Origin: Hermatobates lingyangjiaoensis
Taxonomy: Eukaryota > Arthropoda > Insecta > Hemiptera > Hermatobatidae
Direction of reading: 5' to 3'
Length of the DNA: 64,000 nt
Assembly: GCA_026182355.1 (NCBI GenBank)
Contig: JAPFBL010000589.1
Location: forward strand, 62,001-126,000
Shown here: piece by piece, positions 1 through 8,991 of the stretch
Numbering within the stretch: position 1 is the first letter of the stretch
How the letters are laid out: the number at the start of each line of letters is the position of its first letter
Translations under genes and position numbers: made by a program
Notes under the pieces: model-generated
The model's database searches: none
Told to the model about the DNA's origin: nothing
The model's input: only the letters and a program-made list of their open reading frames with translations

Positions 1-99
1 TTTATTTTACTTTTTATTTATTATTTTTATTAATTTTAATTTGATTTATCTACTTTTTTTATAATTTTTTATAGTTATAATTTTTACTCGTTCCTTTTA

Positions 100-310
100 C
101 GTCTTAATTTGGCTCTTCATTTCCTTCCCTCCCTTCCCCCGCTTGGTGGTAAGTGGTGGGGTACTGGCTGCGGTTTCCGAGTTCAGTACCACCCTGTCTT
201 CCTGCGGGACTCTTCGCTCTTCGCACCTCCTGATGACGACGATTGTCGAAATATCGATGTGAGTTATGTCTGTGTCTTTCTGTGTGTTTCCTTCGTTTTT
301 TATTTTATTG

Positions 311-311
<1 letters not shown>
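100..311 (+). mobile_element. PLE 3' terminus, family 1
   Basis: This is a non-coding terminus of a Penelope-like element. It holds a hammerhead-like core and a downstream stretch (GTGTTTCCTTCGTTTT) that recurs in the family-1 fold-back at 59824-60036. It ends directly in (TA)n at 311-344. The segment upstream of the core contains a CCAccctgtc stretch shared with the loop of the 59.9 kb copy. Assignment rests on internal repetition within the window plus knowledge that PLE terminal repeats carry hammerhead ribozymes. Confidence 0.7.
224..262 (+). ncRNA. hammerhead-like ribozyme motif, family 1
   Basis: CTGATGA lies at 230-236 and GAAA at 248-251, closing a GAC/GTC stem II. The bases after GAA are the palindrome ATAT, then C. 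Flanking stem I is CACCTC against GATGTG with one mismatch. The short palindromic stem III is typical of the dimer-type hammerheads known from PLEs. Self-cleavage is inferred. Confidence 0.65.

Positions 312-344
<33 letters not shown>
311..344. repeat. (TA)n tract between two PLE termini
   Basis: Pure TA dinucleotide run. The family-1 terminus abuts it on the left and an inverted PLE N-terminal fragment abuts it on the right, so both insertions share one microsatellite. Confidence 0.95.
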
Positions 345-348
<4 letters not shown>

Positions 349-500
349 AAATAACACCACATATTTGGCTGTATCTTTTTTTTACACAATTTCTCTAGTT
401 TCCAGAATTCCTTCCTCGTCTCTTGATTAAAACTATAAAGCTTATCACCAATATTGCTAGTCGACATGTTTCGAATTTACCACATTCATCATTAGGACAA
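345..500 (-). mobile_element. inverted PLE terminus with N-terminal coding fragment
   Basis: On the minus strand this reads a hammerhead-like motif (456-499) followed by the start of a PLE protein matching the plus-strand fragment at 634-792 (both contain LFNNI). It stops in the (TA)n tract right after LFNN. The coding part carries a stop or frameshift. Together with 634-792 it forms a head-to-head pair about 130 bp apart. Confidence 0.7.
456..499 (-). ncRNA. hammerhead-like ribozyme motif (ACATGT type)
   Basis: On the minus strand: stem I GTC, core CTAATGA (one change from CTGANGA), stem II GAAT/ATTC, GAAA, palindromic stem III ACATGT, C at position 17, then GAC completing stem I. Confidence 0.6.
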
Positions 501-633
501 TAATGAGAATAATAGTAGGATTGTTAGTTTATATGTATATAGAGGTGGATTACTATTGGAATGTGCACAGGACATCGCCTTGGGTCATGGGGCATTATGG
601 GGGATTAAGGCAGGGTGGTTGGACTCATCTACT

Positions 634-1680
634 ACCTGGCTAATCTGGTTTGGCCTGTTGAATTTTAATGAAGAGACAAGGAAGGAATTCCGGAAACTAG
701 AAAAATTGTGTAAGAAACAGATAAAAGCCAAATATGGGGTGTTATTTAACAATATATGTTTAAATGAAAGTTTGCTTCCAACTTTTACAAATATATATAT
801 ATATATATATTTAAAACCGACGAACCCTGGACTCTGCCTCAATGGTAGTAGTGAATGCCCGGAACAGTATAGGAGATCGACTATCCGAGCATACATACGA
901 AGAACACTTACTTACACTTACACGCTGCAGTAATTGGAAATTAATACATGACGAATTAGATAAATCTAAGCAGGTGCTCCTGAACAACGGCTATAGCAAT
1001 AAAGAAATATCGAGTGTTATCGAGGCAAATGGATAGGTGGTATACCGAAGAAAAAAGAAATGAAATCGACAACACAGGGTAAGAAATCCTACTGTATTAC
1101 CGAGGATATATGAATAATCAATACCGACAAGATGAAACAGCACTTAAGAAGATTATTAAGAACAATGTCAAAACCACAGATCCTAATGACAAAATAAAAT
1201 TAAGAATATATTACAAAAATAGAAAAACTCAAGACCTCATATTAAGAAACCGTCATGGAAAAGCTGTACCAGGCTTGCAGAAGTGTCACTTAATATATAA
1301 ATATGCATACAATACAGGGGACTGCGCAACCCTGCCCTCAAATTATTATATTGGGATGACAAATACTAAACTTTCAAGACGATTGAGCATGCATTTAGTG
1401 AATGGGGCCCCCAAGAACCATGCATGAGAAGCCCATGGTAAGGCTTTAACACGGAAGATCTTAGAAGAAGGCACAACTATTTTGCAGATGTACAGTGATA
1501 GTAATAGATTAAAAATAATTGAAGCACTCTATATTAAAGATTTGAATCTTGTTATAAATGCACAAATAAGTGATATGAATGTTATACCTAGCTGTAGAAA
1601 CTTTGATAGCTCCTACAAATTAGTAATCGATGTAAGCGAATTCGAAGCCCCTGTGAATGGTGATGACCAATCGGCTGAGT
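634..1680 (+). pseudogene. Penelope-like element protein, internally deleted (N-terminus, thumb, GIY-YIG)
   Basis: A broken PLE gene in several pieces. Codons from 634 encode a PLE N-terminal segment (TWLIWFGLLNFNEE, then LFNNICLNESLLPTFTN). The frame runs into (TA)n at 791-811, encoding IYIYIY, and resumes at LKPTNPGLCLNGSSECPEQY. That is the KPT box at the end of the RT followed by the thumb. The whole RT palm is therefore missing and replaced by the microsatellite. A frame change follows (HLLTLTRCSNWKLIHDELD, about 900-1035) and another leads to 1110-1680. There the GIY-YIG endonuclease reads KCHLIYKYAYNTGDC, NYYIGMTN, then SRRLSMHL, with one in-frame stop near 1426. Family: PLE RT fused to a C-terminal GIY-YIG nuclease. 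The nearest relative in the window is the copy at 62.6-63.6 kb, which shares SECPE and IGMT. It cannot encode a working protein. Confidence 0.85.
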
Positions 1681-2272
1681 AGCCAAGAGAGGCCGGGTGA
1701 CTGGTTTGGCTGGCTAGTATAGTCAACCTATCGCATGAAGTGTTTAATGCTTCTTCTATCAATATCTCCGAAGTAATCAAGAAGAACGTCTCTATGCAAA
1801 AATATATACTTGAGAAAATGTATAAACTGACAGCAAGTCTTCATCTAAGCATGTATTGTTAAATAGCAGAGCAGATCCTGCATTCAGGATTTTTTTCAAT
1901 AATTGTTCTTTTTTTCTTATCATTTTTCTATGCTGCAAAGACAATCAAGATAACAAATTTCCCAGGGACATACTGGAGGCAATAACACACTCCAATATCT
2001 GATAACATATATATTAAGGAATAACCATAACTAAATTATAAAAGAAAACACAAGATTTTTACCTCGTAGGTCTTCTTCAAGCAGAATAAAGTAAAGACAG
2101 ATAAATAACAACACAAAATAACAGTAAAGAGGAAATATAATATGACTCTAAATATATTACAGGCAGTTCGCATACGTGTAGATAACAATTGATAGAGATA
2201 ACGTCAGACTAGCGCTCCTAGAGTACGGGAGGTTAACCACCTGTCACTCCTTTCTTATCAGTTTATTTTAGT
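1681..2272. other. AT-rich DNA, no gene seen
   Basis: This follows the PLE endonuclease stop and probably contains its old 3' untranslated region, but no hammerhead core or repeat could be read. Homopolymer A and T runs interrupt every frame. Confidence 0.4.
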
Positions 2273-2288
2273 GTATATATATATATAG

Positions 2289-2530
2289 AGCCCAATTTAG
2301 ATAAAGGAATATGAAGAAATTAAAAACACACACTTCCAGTCTCTAATTTTTGGTTTTACGCATCAGAAGAGATAATAAAGGGAACCAAGCACACTGGCGC
2401 AGAGAAGGTTTTCTTATCTTATCTCTGCTGATGACGGGTCGAACCGAAAATTAGGGACTGTAAGTAAGTGTGTCTAATTTTTCTATCTTTCTTTAGCTAT
2501 ATTGAACCTTATTTGTCCGTTTTGAATCGT
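2289..2530. mobile_element. diverged PLE fold-back, family 2
   Basis: Imperfect inverted repeat. The left arm is about 2289-2400 and the right arm about 2405-2530, with (TA)n at 2273-2287 on the left. The plus-strand arm carries CTGATGA (2428-2434), a GG-TC/GA-ACC stem, GAAA (2446-2449) and the AATT palindrome. The motif GTCCGTTTTGAATCG after the core matches family-2 copies at 36.3 and 59.5 kb. It is more diverged than the other family-2 copies, so probably older. Confidence 0.65.
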
Positions 2531-2539
2531 TTTTTTATT

Positions 2540-3600
2540 CCTAAAAGCGTCCGTAAACTTTGTATCAGTCTGTTGACGTTTCACGTCTCTACTCTTATGT
2601 TTCTTCTTCTGTTTTTTTCTATCTCCTGAAGATGGCAAGAAAGATAAAATGATCAAAAATTGTGAGTGTTAGTCTTTTTTTTTGTGTTTTTTTGTTGTAA
2701 CTTTAATTATATAGATATTAATGCAGTATTTTATGGGATGCTCGTATAGAAATCCATATGTTTAAGCTTTGTGAAAGTGCTCTTTATGCAGGCAGTTTTC
2801 GTGGAAATCGCTTCTGAAGCTCCCTGGAGTGTCATTGACTACAGGTAGTATAGTGCCAGGGTCCGATGTCAACTGTTGCCACATGTGTTTTTATACGCAT
2901 AATAACTTTTAGTACAAACTTATTTACACGGGATCCGACAGTAACCAAACAAATTACATTATGCAAACACCCCGTCCTCTTCCTTTTCCCAGTATATGTA
3001 ACCAACTCACAGATGTCAGGCATGCTAATCATTCATCATGTATAATCATAGATATTGTTTAAACTTTTCCTATTTTGAAACTTTGTTTAGTGTTTGTTCT
3101 AGCATATTCCAAAATGTTTTTATAATATTTTATTAATGACACGTATGTCACAGCTTTATAAACAATTAAATTTTCTCATTGCGCAGAGAAAGCTAGTTAT
3201 AGAGACAATAGCCCTGCGTGATGATCACATTCATTTTCCCCGTAATTTTACTTTACACTTTAGAAATATATTTTTGACCATAAATAAAGCTATACTGACA
3301 TTTTTTTTTTAATGAAATCATTTACTTTATAATTTCTTTCATATTTTTTAAAAAAAAAACTTGTTTATAAAATGTTACTATTGTTTTATTCCATCATGCT
3401 GGGGATTCCAGACATCTTATATAACAAACAACAGCTTTAAATATTTTATAAAAAAATTAAAAACCTATCATCAAAATTTAGTTGAAAAAGTGATATCATC
3501 AGTATACTATGGTTTTGTTGCTTAAGGAAGCGATAGTGAAAATAAAATTCCAAGAAATCAAAAATTACATTCCATACTCCAATCCTACATTTGTCAAAAT
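2540..3600. other. AT-rich DNA, no gene seen
   Basis: No repeat unit or coding run longer than noise was recognised. A CTGAAGATGG stretch near 2626 resembles a decayed hammerhead core, but the GAAA partner is not clear. Confidence 0.4.
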
Positions 3601-3640
3601 TTTCCAAACAGTTATATACATACATATATATATATCATTT

Positions 3641-3943
3641 TTCGTTGGAAATACGATCCAAAACGGACAAATATAGTTCAATATAGAAATAGAAACATGG
3701 AGAAATCAAAAAACACACAGTTTCTAATTTTCGGTTTGAACCGTCTTCAGGAGAGATAAGAGAGGGAAACCAAGCGCACTGGTTCAGAGACGGTTGGAGA
3801 ACCGTTGGTTGTTCTTCAACCGTCTCTGAACCAGTGAGCTTGGTTTCCCTCTCTTATCTCTCCTGAAGACGGTTCAAACGGAAAATTAGAGACTGTAAGT
3901 GTGTTCTTTTGATTTCTCTATGTTTCCATCTATATTGAACTAT
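3641..3943. mobile_element. PLE fold-back, family 2
   Basis: Near-perfect inverted repeat, left arm to about 3797, right arm about 3815-3943, loop about 17 bp. Each arm carries the family-2 hammerhead. The plus one has CTGAAGA at 863-869 of the 3 kb block and GAAA at 3881-3884. The left outer end extends about 35 bp further (through GTTGGAAATACGATCC) before reaching (TA)n at 3623-3634. The right end stops at TTGAAC and runs into TATATATG. The two arms therefore used different 3' ends. Confidence 0.8.
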
Positions 3944-3956
3944 ATATGTATATATC

Positions 3957-4160
3957 AATGATCAAACCACAAAATGATGTGGGAAAAAAAAAGGCTAAGA
4001 TCTTTCAAACACAACAAGCCGTTTTTGTCAGAGCCTAAAACGCAACTGATTAACCGATTGACAAAGACCGCTTGTTACGATTGAAAGATTTTAGTCTTTT
4101 TTTCCCATTTCATATTCCGGTTTGATCATTGATTGTTATTTTACATGTTTATGCGAAATC
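3957..4160. mobile_element. diverged PLE fold-back, family 3
   Basis: Inverted repeat beginning GATCAAACCACA and ending GGTTTGATCATTG, with a family-3 core (GACAAAGACCGCTTGTTACG, then GAAAG) on the plus strand. Arms differ at many positions, so it is an old copy. The tail (TTTACATGTTTATGCGAAATC) continues to (TA)n at 4161-4189. Confidence 0.65.
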
Positions 4161-4189
4161 TTATATATATATATATAATATATATATAT

Positions 4190-4363
4190 AAAAAAGATTT
4201 CACATAAACACGTGAAACAACAATCAATGATCAAACCACAATAAGAAATGGGAAAACAAGACCAAGATCCCTAAACCGTAGCAAGAGGTCTTCGTCAGAG
4301 TCAAAAACCCAACTGAGTTGTTTTGAAACCCATTTGAACCCATTTCTTATTGTGGTTTGATCA
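4190..4363. mobile_element. PLE fold-back, family 3, flanked by (TA)n both sides
   Basis: It lies between (TA)n at 4161-4189 and 4363-4381. The left arm is a full minus-strand family-3 end with the hammerhead (GTCAGAGTC in reverse). The right arm has lost the core and keeps only the outer part (CCCATTTCTTATTGTGG). Confidence 0.7.
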
Positions 4364-4382
4364 TATATATATATATATATAT

Positions 4383-4510
4383 TGTATGTTTTCTTATTGA
4401 GGGCTAAGTCGTATAAAAGAAAATGAACTCCTTCATAGGCCAACGTTTCGTTGTATTTGTACATCGTCTTCTGGGCTAAAATTAGAGTAAAACAATCTAC
4501 AATTCATATA
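4383..4510 (-). mobile_element. PLE terminus with hammerhead-like motif (ACGT type)
   Basis: On the minus strand: stem I GCC, core CAGAAGA (one base off the consensus), a long stem II, CGAAACGTT with palindromic ACGT, then GGC restoring stem I. It abuts (TA)n at 4363-4381. Confidence 0.6.
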
Positions 4511-4728
4511 GAGAACTAAATTATTGAGACCAACAGATATATACAAAAGGTTATTTTTCAATCAGAGTTGTTAAGTACACATCTACGAGTATTTCAAAAT
4601 ATCAAAGAAACGGAAATTAGTTTTACCTTGGAAAGTTTGCTAATGGTTATTTAAGTTACATGAGAATTAATTGGTTATAGGTACAAAAAACACTACTTTG
4701 TTATAGTCATCTATCATTTTAACAAACA

Positions 4729-4731
<3 letters not shown>

Positions 4732-4768
<37 letters not shown>

Positions 4769-4812
4769 ATCAAACCACAATAAGAAATGGGAAAACAAGA
4801 CTAAGATCTGTC
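4732..4812. mobile_element. (TA)n and truncated family-3 PLE stub at palindrome edge
   Basis: (TA)n at 4732-4762 is followed by the first about 50 bp of a family-3 end (ATGATCAAACCACAATAAG). This stops at AGATCTG, exactly where the giant palindrome begins. Confidence 0.6.
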
Positions 4813-5026
4813 CTGTCCTGTCGTCTTTTCATGTTTTCTATCGGTTTAAATATTATGTCTGTCTGATGGCTGATTTATTCTGGTTAAATTACAATAAATT
4901 TTATTATTTTAAATATACATTATACTTTTCACAGCTGTATCAAATTTAGACGTAGTAGTTCATCAAAACAAAACTGAAAATTCTTACTGTTTTACTGTAG
5001 TTTGCTTCTTCTCTTAGTTTTAGGGA

Positions 5027-5100
5027 CCAGTGTAGCCTAGAGGCAATAAGCTTGCCTCTGAACAAGTAGATCCTGAGTTCAATACCCACCCAGAAGCCAT
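5027..5100 (+). repeat. tRNA-derived SINE head (mirrored at 10967-11043, minus)
   Basis: Contains an A-box-like TAGCCTAGAGGCAA and a B-box-like GAGTTCAATACC, with the same layout as the longer SINEs at 23.2 and 41.4 kb. Only the tRNA-like head remains. Confidence 0.65.
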
Positions 5101-5186
5101 TTTCTGCTCATAATGATTACATAATTAATAATATATATTTCATATTTAACAATAAACACTTTTTCTTCTTCTTGGAATTTGGTCAG

Positions 5187-5455
5187 GTTAATATACGGAA
5201 TCATCTTTTCGCCAACGCTTCGTCTTTATTTTAAGACATCCTCAGGGCTATAAACTAATAAAAAAACTATGGACATTTCTCATATCTACTTTACAATCAT
5301 CAGAAAAAATTCAAAAAAACTTACTCAGTTTGAATTTGTTATGGTGATTGTAAAGTAGATATGGCAAATGTCCATTATTTTTTGTTAGTTTATAGCCCTG
5401 AGGATGTCTTAAAATAAATACGAAACGTTGGCGAAAAGATAGATTCCGTATATTG
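5187..5455. mobile_element. PLE fold-back, family 4 (mirrored at about 10615-10885)
   Basis: Head-to-head pair of family-4 ends with hammerhead-like motifs on both strands. The plus one (5393-5433) has stem I GCC, CTGAGGA at 5398-5404, a stem II closed by GT/AC, GAAA at 5422-5425, palindromic ACGT, T, then GGC. Confidence 0.75.
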
Positions 5456-5626
5456 CCCCAGATATGCCAGAGCAAGGTTTGATTACGAGATGAGGACGGG
5501 AGAGTTTGTAGAGGCTACCTACAGAACTGCCCTTACAACCACAGGGATGCCTTTCTTAAATATATCGATATGATAAAGAAAATGAGAAGGAGCCCAGGAC
5601 TGGAAGCCACCGGATGGCCAGCCTGA
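5452..5626 (+). pseudogene. unrecognised coding-like fragment (intact mirror at 10437-10611, minus)
   Basis: A GC-richer stretch that reads as about 58 codons in one frame, starting VYCPRYARARFDYEMRTGE, containing HRDAFLKYIDMIKKMRRS, and ending EATGWPA then a stop. In the right palindrome arm the frame is intact. In this arm one base is missing near 5541. It starts immediately after a family-4 hammerhead end (CCGTATATTG). I do not recognise the family. It could be the C-terminus of a captured host exon or of another transposon protein. Its amino-acid mix (charged, with Arg, Tyr, Met) is unlike the low-complexity translations around it. Confidence 0.45.
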
Positions 5627-5727
5627 AGAAGAAGTGTATGATTTTGTTTATGTTTTTGCTATAAAGTGTTTTCTTTTTGAACAAGTACTTTTGTGCTTTA
5701 TGTTGTGTTTTTTCCCCTTTTGACTTA

Positions 5728-5920
5728 GTGATGTAGCGTCGTGGAAGCTCGCCTCCGCGTGGTCCACCTCGGGCGTATCTCGGAGGCTATGATAGCCCTA
5801 TCTTCGGCTAGAGCTTGGTGCTCCCGAGATGCGGCGAAAGAGCTTTCACGTTAAAAGGCATCAATCTGAGTTGCTATTATACGTGATATGGCCGAAAGGC
5901 TGGGCACACGTTCTAATATC
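5728..5920 (+). other. GC-rich structured segment of unknown kind (mirrored at about 10150-10345)
   Basis: About 190 bp near 50% GC inside very AT-rich DNA. It can fold: CTCGG near 5775 pairs with CCGAG near 5833, enclosing a GGCTA/TAGCC hairpin. No match to U1-U6, 7SK or SRP signatures could be read. It could be a structured RNA fragment or part of an element. Confidence 0.35.
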
Positions 5921-5944
5921 AAAACAGATAGGGCAAATGTCCAT

Positions 5945-6055
5945 TGTTTTTTGTTAGTTTATAGCCCTGAGGATGTCTTAAAATAAATACGAAACGTTGG
6001 CGAAAAGATAGATCCCGTATATTAATCCTGACCAAACTCCAAGAAGAAGAAAAAG
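5945..6055 (+). mobile_element. PLE terminus, family 4, with hammerhead-like motif
   Basis: CTGAGGA at 5967-5973, GAAA at 5991-5994, palindromic ACGT, then TGGC pairing with upstream GCC. The tail (TTAATCCTGACCAAACTCC) continues as far as AAAAAGTGTTTA, matching the outer arm at about 5150-5190. Confidence 0.7.
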
Positions 6056-6269
6056 TGTTTATTTTTCTTCTTAAAACTGTGGTCAAGAAAACAATACCTT
6101 ATTATTTCATATTTATATAGAGTACTCTCCGTCAAAATAAAGAAGTTAATAAGATTCCATAATTACTTTAGATGACGATACAAACAGTCCATTCACTATT
6201 CAATGCTATATTTAAGCATAATGTGAGCCACATAAATGCAACTTGATCTGGGGTCCCACATAGATTCGA

Positions 6270-6330
6270 AACAACTCGCGTCTTTCTTCCTGATGACGTC
6301 ACAGTCAAAATATATGCAGCAGTGAGTTTT
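6270..6330 (+). ncRNA. decayed hammerhead-like motif
   Basis: CTTCCTGATGACGTCACAGTCAA keeps CTGATGA and a GTC-closing stem, but GAAA has become CAAAA and is followed by TATATG. Probably a decayed family-1 relative. Confidence 0.4.
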
Positions 6331-6334
6331 TCTT

Positions 6335-6960
6335 TGATCTCTTGTATATATTTCCTTTCTGTGAAATTAGTTTATTTAGTTCGTTGAACCGTTTCATACT
6401 ATTGCTTGTCTCTGGGGCATTGACCGCTTTTCATCGTTTGTTGCCGACTTCCTGCCTTCATTTCCTGTATTTATCTTCTCTTTCCTTATTTACTAGTTTC
6501 CTCACCTGTTTTTACCTTTTGATTTTACATGTCAATTACTATTTTTTTATTTCTGCATTTATATTATTCCATTAAGTGGTAATTACTTTTAAGTATATAA
6601 CTATTATTAAATTAATTAATTTTATATACTTTTCTATATGTATTTCTTACATAATTAACATCGATGCATTTTAATTTAGATGCTATTTTTTATTAATTTT
6701 CTAAATTAGATTAAAACACTTTTTTTCTATTAGAATACTTTTATTTTGTTTTTTATTTTCTTTTTAGCATCTTCGTCCTAGTTAGCTATTTCTAGTACTT
6801 CGTTCACTTTTGCTCAACATATTCTCAGAAGCTGTTCAACTGAGCGCCTTCTTCTCATCAAATCTCATCGTCTTCTAAGGACGACCGTTAAAATAGTTGA
6901 AATAATGACATTGTGTTAGTGTTCAGTAGTCATTTCTGTTTTCTTCTGTTTTTAAAGTAT
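6335..6960. other. low-complexity T-rich DNA (mirrored at about 9110-9735)
   Basis: T-rich, with short runs translating to hydrophobic residues on the plus strand (6342-6575). No domain was recognised. The identical open frame in the other palindrome arm follows from duplication and is not evidence of selection. Confidence 0.5.
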
Positions 6961-7066
6961 ATATATATATTTAGAAGGCCTCAGTGCTTATTTTTCTTCA
7001 TTTTGATTTTTTCCCTACGGCATTTTGTCTCATATACATATCTTAGGTGTTACTGGTATATATACA

Positions 7067-7071
<5 letters not shown>

Positions 7072-7115
<44 letters not shown>

Positions 7116-7126
7116 TATATATATAT
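7072..7126. repeat. (TA)n tract bounding an inverted PLE end
   Basis: Nearly pure TA with one TAAT interruption. The inverted family-5 end begins immediately after it. The mirrored tract lies at about 8960-8990. Confidence 0.9.
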
Positions 7127-7127
7127 A

Positions 7128-7621
7128 GTAGGTGTGTTCTCTAATCGGGGTTCGGTCAATTTTCCAGGATAAAAAATCAAACTCTCGTTGCCAACGTTTC
7201 GGTTTTATTTAAAACCTTTTTCATAGGCCTACAAACAAAGGATAATAAGAAATCACATATCAACATCAAACATATACACAATATGAAAATGGATTGTTAC
7301 AACTCATGAATATTACAAGCAGAAATATTTCAGAGATACATAAAACAATATTACTTACAGAAGTAAGAATTTTTTAACTAAGAAAATGAAATTTACATTA
7401 TTTAAAGGAACAACAATGTTAGCCGGACAAAACCTTCGACTAGACTAATAAGATAACATTACAAATAACCTCAACACTGTTCACTCAAGGGAACTAAATA
7501 AATCAAATTTCACTAAACCTCAGCACAACACTCCAGAATAAATATTACTTAAATTAGTAATATCACTTCTATGATTAATCGAACTTAGATCCTTTTTAAT
7601 ATATAACATCTCAAGTGTCTT
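7128..7621 (-). mobile_element. inverted 3' end of family-5 PLE
   Basis: Reverse complement of 8465-8960: the last codons of the PLE protein, the 3' untranslated region and the terminal motif. It stops abruptly at 7621, where the plus-strand RT frame (7622 on) begins. The element is thus joined head-to-head to a copy of its own 3' end. Confidence 0.85.
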
Positions 7622-8566
7622 AAATTTAAATTTATTAAATTATATGTGGACGATTTGTTTTTAATTATTGAAAAGGGAGAAGAAGAGAATGTATTAAATA
7701 TATTTAATTCTTTTCATAATCGTCTACAATTCACTTGTGAAGTAGAGAAAGATGGAAATCTGCCATTCTTAGATGTGAAAGTTATAAGAGGTGAAAATGG
7801 CAATATCTTAACGGATTGGTTTAAAAAACCTACCAGTGCTGCAAGAATCCTGAACTACCATTCTTCTCATGCTATAAACCAAAAATTAAATTGCGTCCAA
7901 AATTTGGTTAAAAAAGTTATTGAAATAAGTAGTCCATGTTTTCTAAATGAAAATAAGAAAAGGGTGAAATTATTGTTACAGAAAAATTGTTATCCGAAGA
8001 ACTTAGTTGAACGATATTGGTTAAGATATTTAAGACAGCAACCAGCACATTCAAATGAAGATCATGCTGAACTGGAAGTTATAAATAGGAAGTATTTCAA
8101 ATTTCCTTATGTTGAGGGCTTATCACAATCAATTAGAAAAGTGTTCAAACGAAACGTACCTGAAGTTACACTGGCATTTTATAATAAAAGAAAAAATAAA
8201 TCTTTATTTTCAAATTTGAAAGAAAAAATACCGAAGGAGTTACAAAGTAACCTCATTTATGCCATCAAATGTAAAGACTGTGACAAGTGTTACTATGGTG
8301 AAACTAGTCGTTTTCTCAAAGAAAGGTTGTACCAACATAATTATTCCATAAGAACAAATAAAAGTAACGCAACAGCCTTAGCTGGACATGCAATAAACGA
8401 AGGTCACACGTTCGATTTTGAAGATACAACTATAATAGAAAAGGAAAAAGATGAGCAAAGAAGGAAGACACTTGAGATGTTATATATTAAAAAGGATCTA
8501 AGTTCGATTAATCATAGAAGTGATATTACTAATTTAAGTAATATTTATTCTGGAGTGTTGTGCTGA
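7622..8566 (+). CDS. Penelope-like reverse transcriptase (C-terminal part) with GIY-YIG endonuclease
   Basis: Open from 7622 to the stop at 8564-8566, about 314 codons. The true start is missing: translation enters mid-protein as KFIKLYVDDLFL, so the catalytic YVDD (RT motif C) is the first recognisable block. LPFLDVKVI and then WFKKPT follow, which are RT motifs D/E and the start of the thumb. From about 200 codons in comes the GIY-YIG nuclease: LIYAIKCKDCDKCYYGET, then RFLKERLYQH, then HAINEGHTFDF. Full PLE proteins are much longer, so the N-terminal region, fingers and most of the palm are absent. The family copies itself by target-primed reverse transcription, with GIY-YIG making the nick. 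The absence of stops over the whole remaining length suggests a young copy. It cannot be active alone. It lies in the spacer of the giant palindrome, and the last about 100 bp belong to the right arm. Confidence 0.92.
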   Translation, partial: KFKFIKLYVDDLFLIIEKGEEENVLNIFNSFHNRLQFTCEVEKDGNLPFLDVKVIRGENGNILTDWFKKPTSAARILNYHSSHAINQKLNCVQNLVKKVIEISSPCFLNENKKRVKLLLQKNCYPKNLVERYWLRYLRQQPAHSNEDHAELEVINRKYFKFPYVEGLSQSIRKVFKRNVPEVTLAFYNKRKNKSLFSNLKEKIPKELQSNLIYAIKCKDCDKCYYGETSRFLKERLYQHNYSIRTNKSNATALAGHAINEGHTFDFEDTTIIEKEKDEQRRKTLEMLYIKKDLSSINHRSDITNLSNIYSGVLC

Positions 8567-8955
8567 GGTTTAGTGAAATTTGATTTATTTAGTTCCCTTG
8601 AGTGAACAGTGTTGAGGTTATTTGTAATGTTATCTTATTAGTCTAGTCGAAGGTTTTGTCCGGCTAACATTGTTGTTCCTTTAAATAATGTAAATTTCAT
8701 TTTCTTAGTTAAAAAATTCTTACTTCTGTAAGTAATATTGTTTTATGTATCTCTGAAATATTTCTGCTTGTAATATTCATGAGTTGTAACAATCCATTTT
8801 CATATTGTGTATATGTTTGATGTTGATATGTGATTTCTTATTATCCTTTGTTTGTAGGCCTATGAAAAAGGTTTTAAATAAAACCGAAACGTTGGCAACG
8901 AGAGTTTGATTTTTTATCCTGGAAAATTGACCGAACCCCGATTAGAGAACACACC

Positions 8956-8960
<5 letters not shown>
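8567..8960 (+). mobile_element. family-5 PLE 3' end with degenerate hammerhead-like motif
   Basis: Non-coding tail of the PLE at 7622-8566. At 8855-8897 it has stem I GCC, a GGTTTT/AAAACC stem II, GAAA, palindromic ACGT, T and GGC. The upstream core, however, reads TATGAAA instead of CTGANGA. It ends CACCTACTATATAT, running into (TA)n. Other family-5 ends at 35.6, 46.5 and 50.1 kb share the altered core. Confidence 0.75.

Positions 8961-8991
<31 letters not shown>

Noticed and set aside
2200..2245. possible tRNA-like or SINE head
   Set aside because: Some GGTTAACCACC symmetry, but no A or B box in correct spacing.
6342..6575. 77-codon hydrophobic open frame, identical at 9492-9725
   Set aside because: Low-complexity T-rich DNA. 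The second copy is only the palindrome's other arm, so conservation is not independent.
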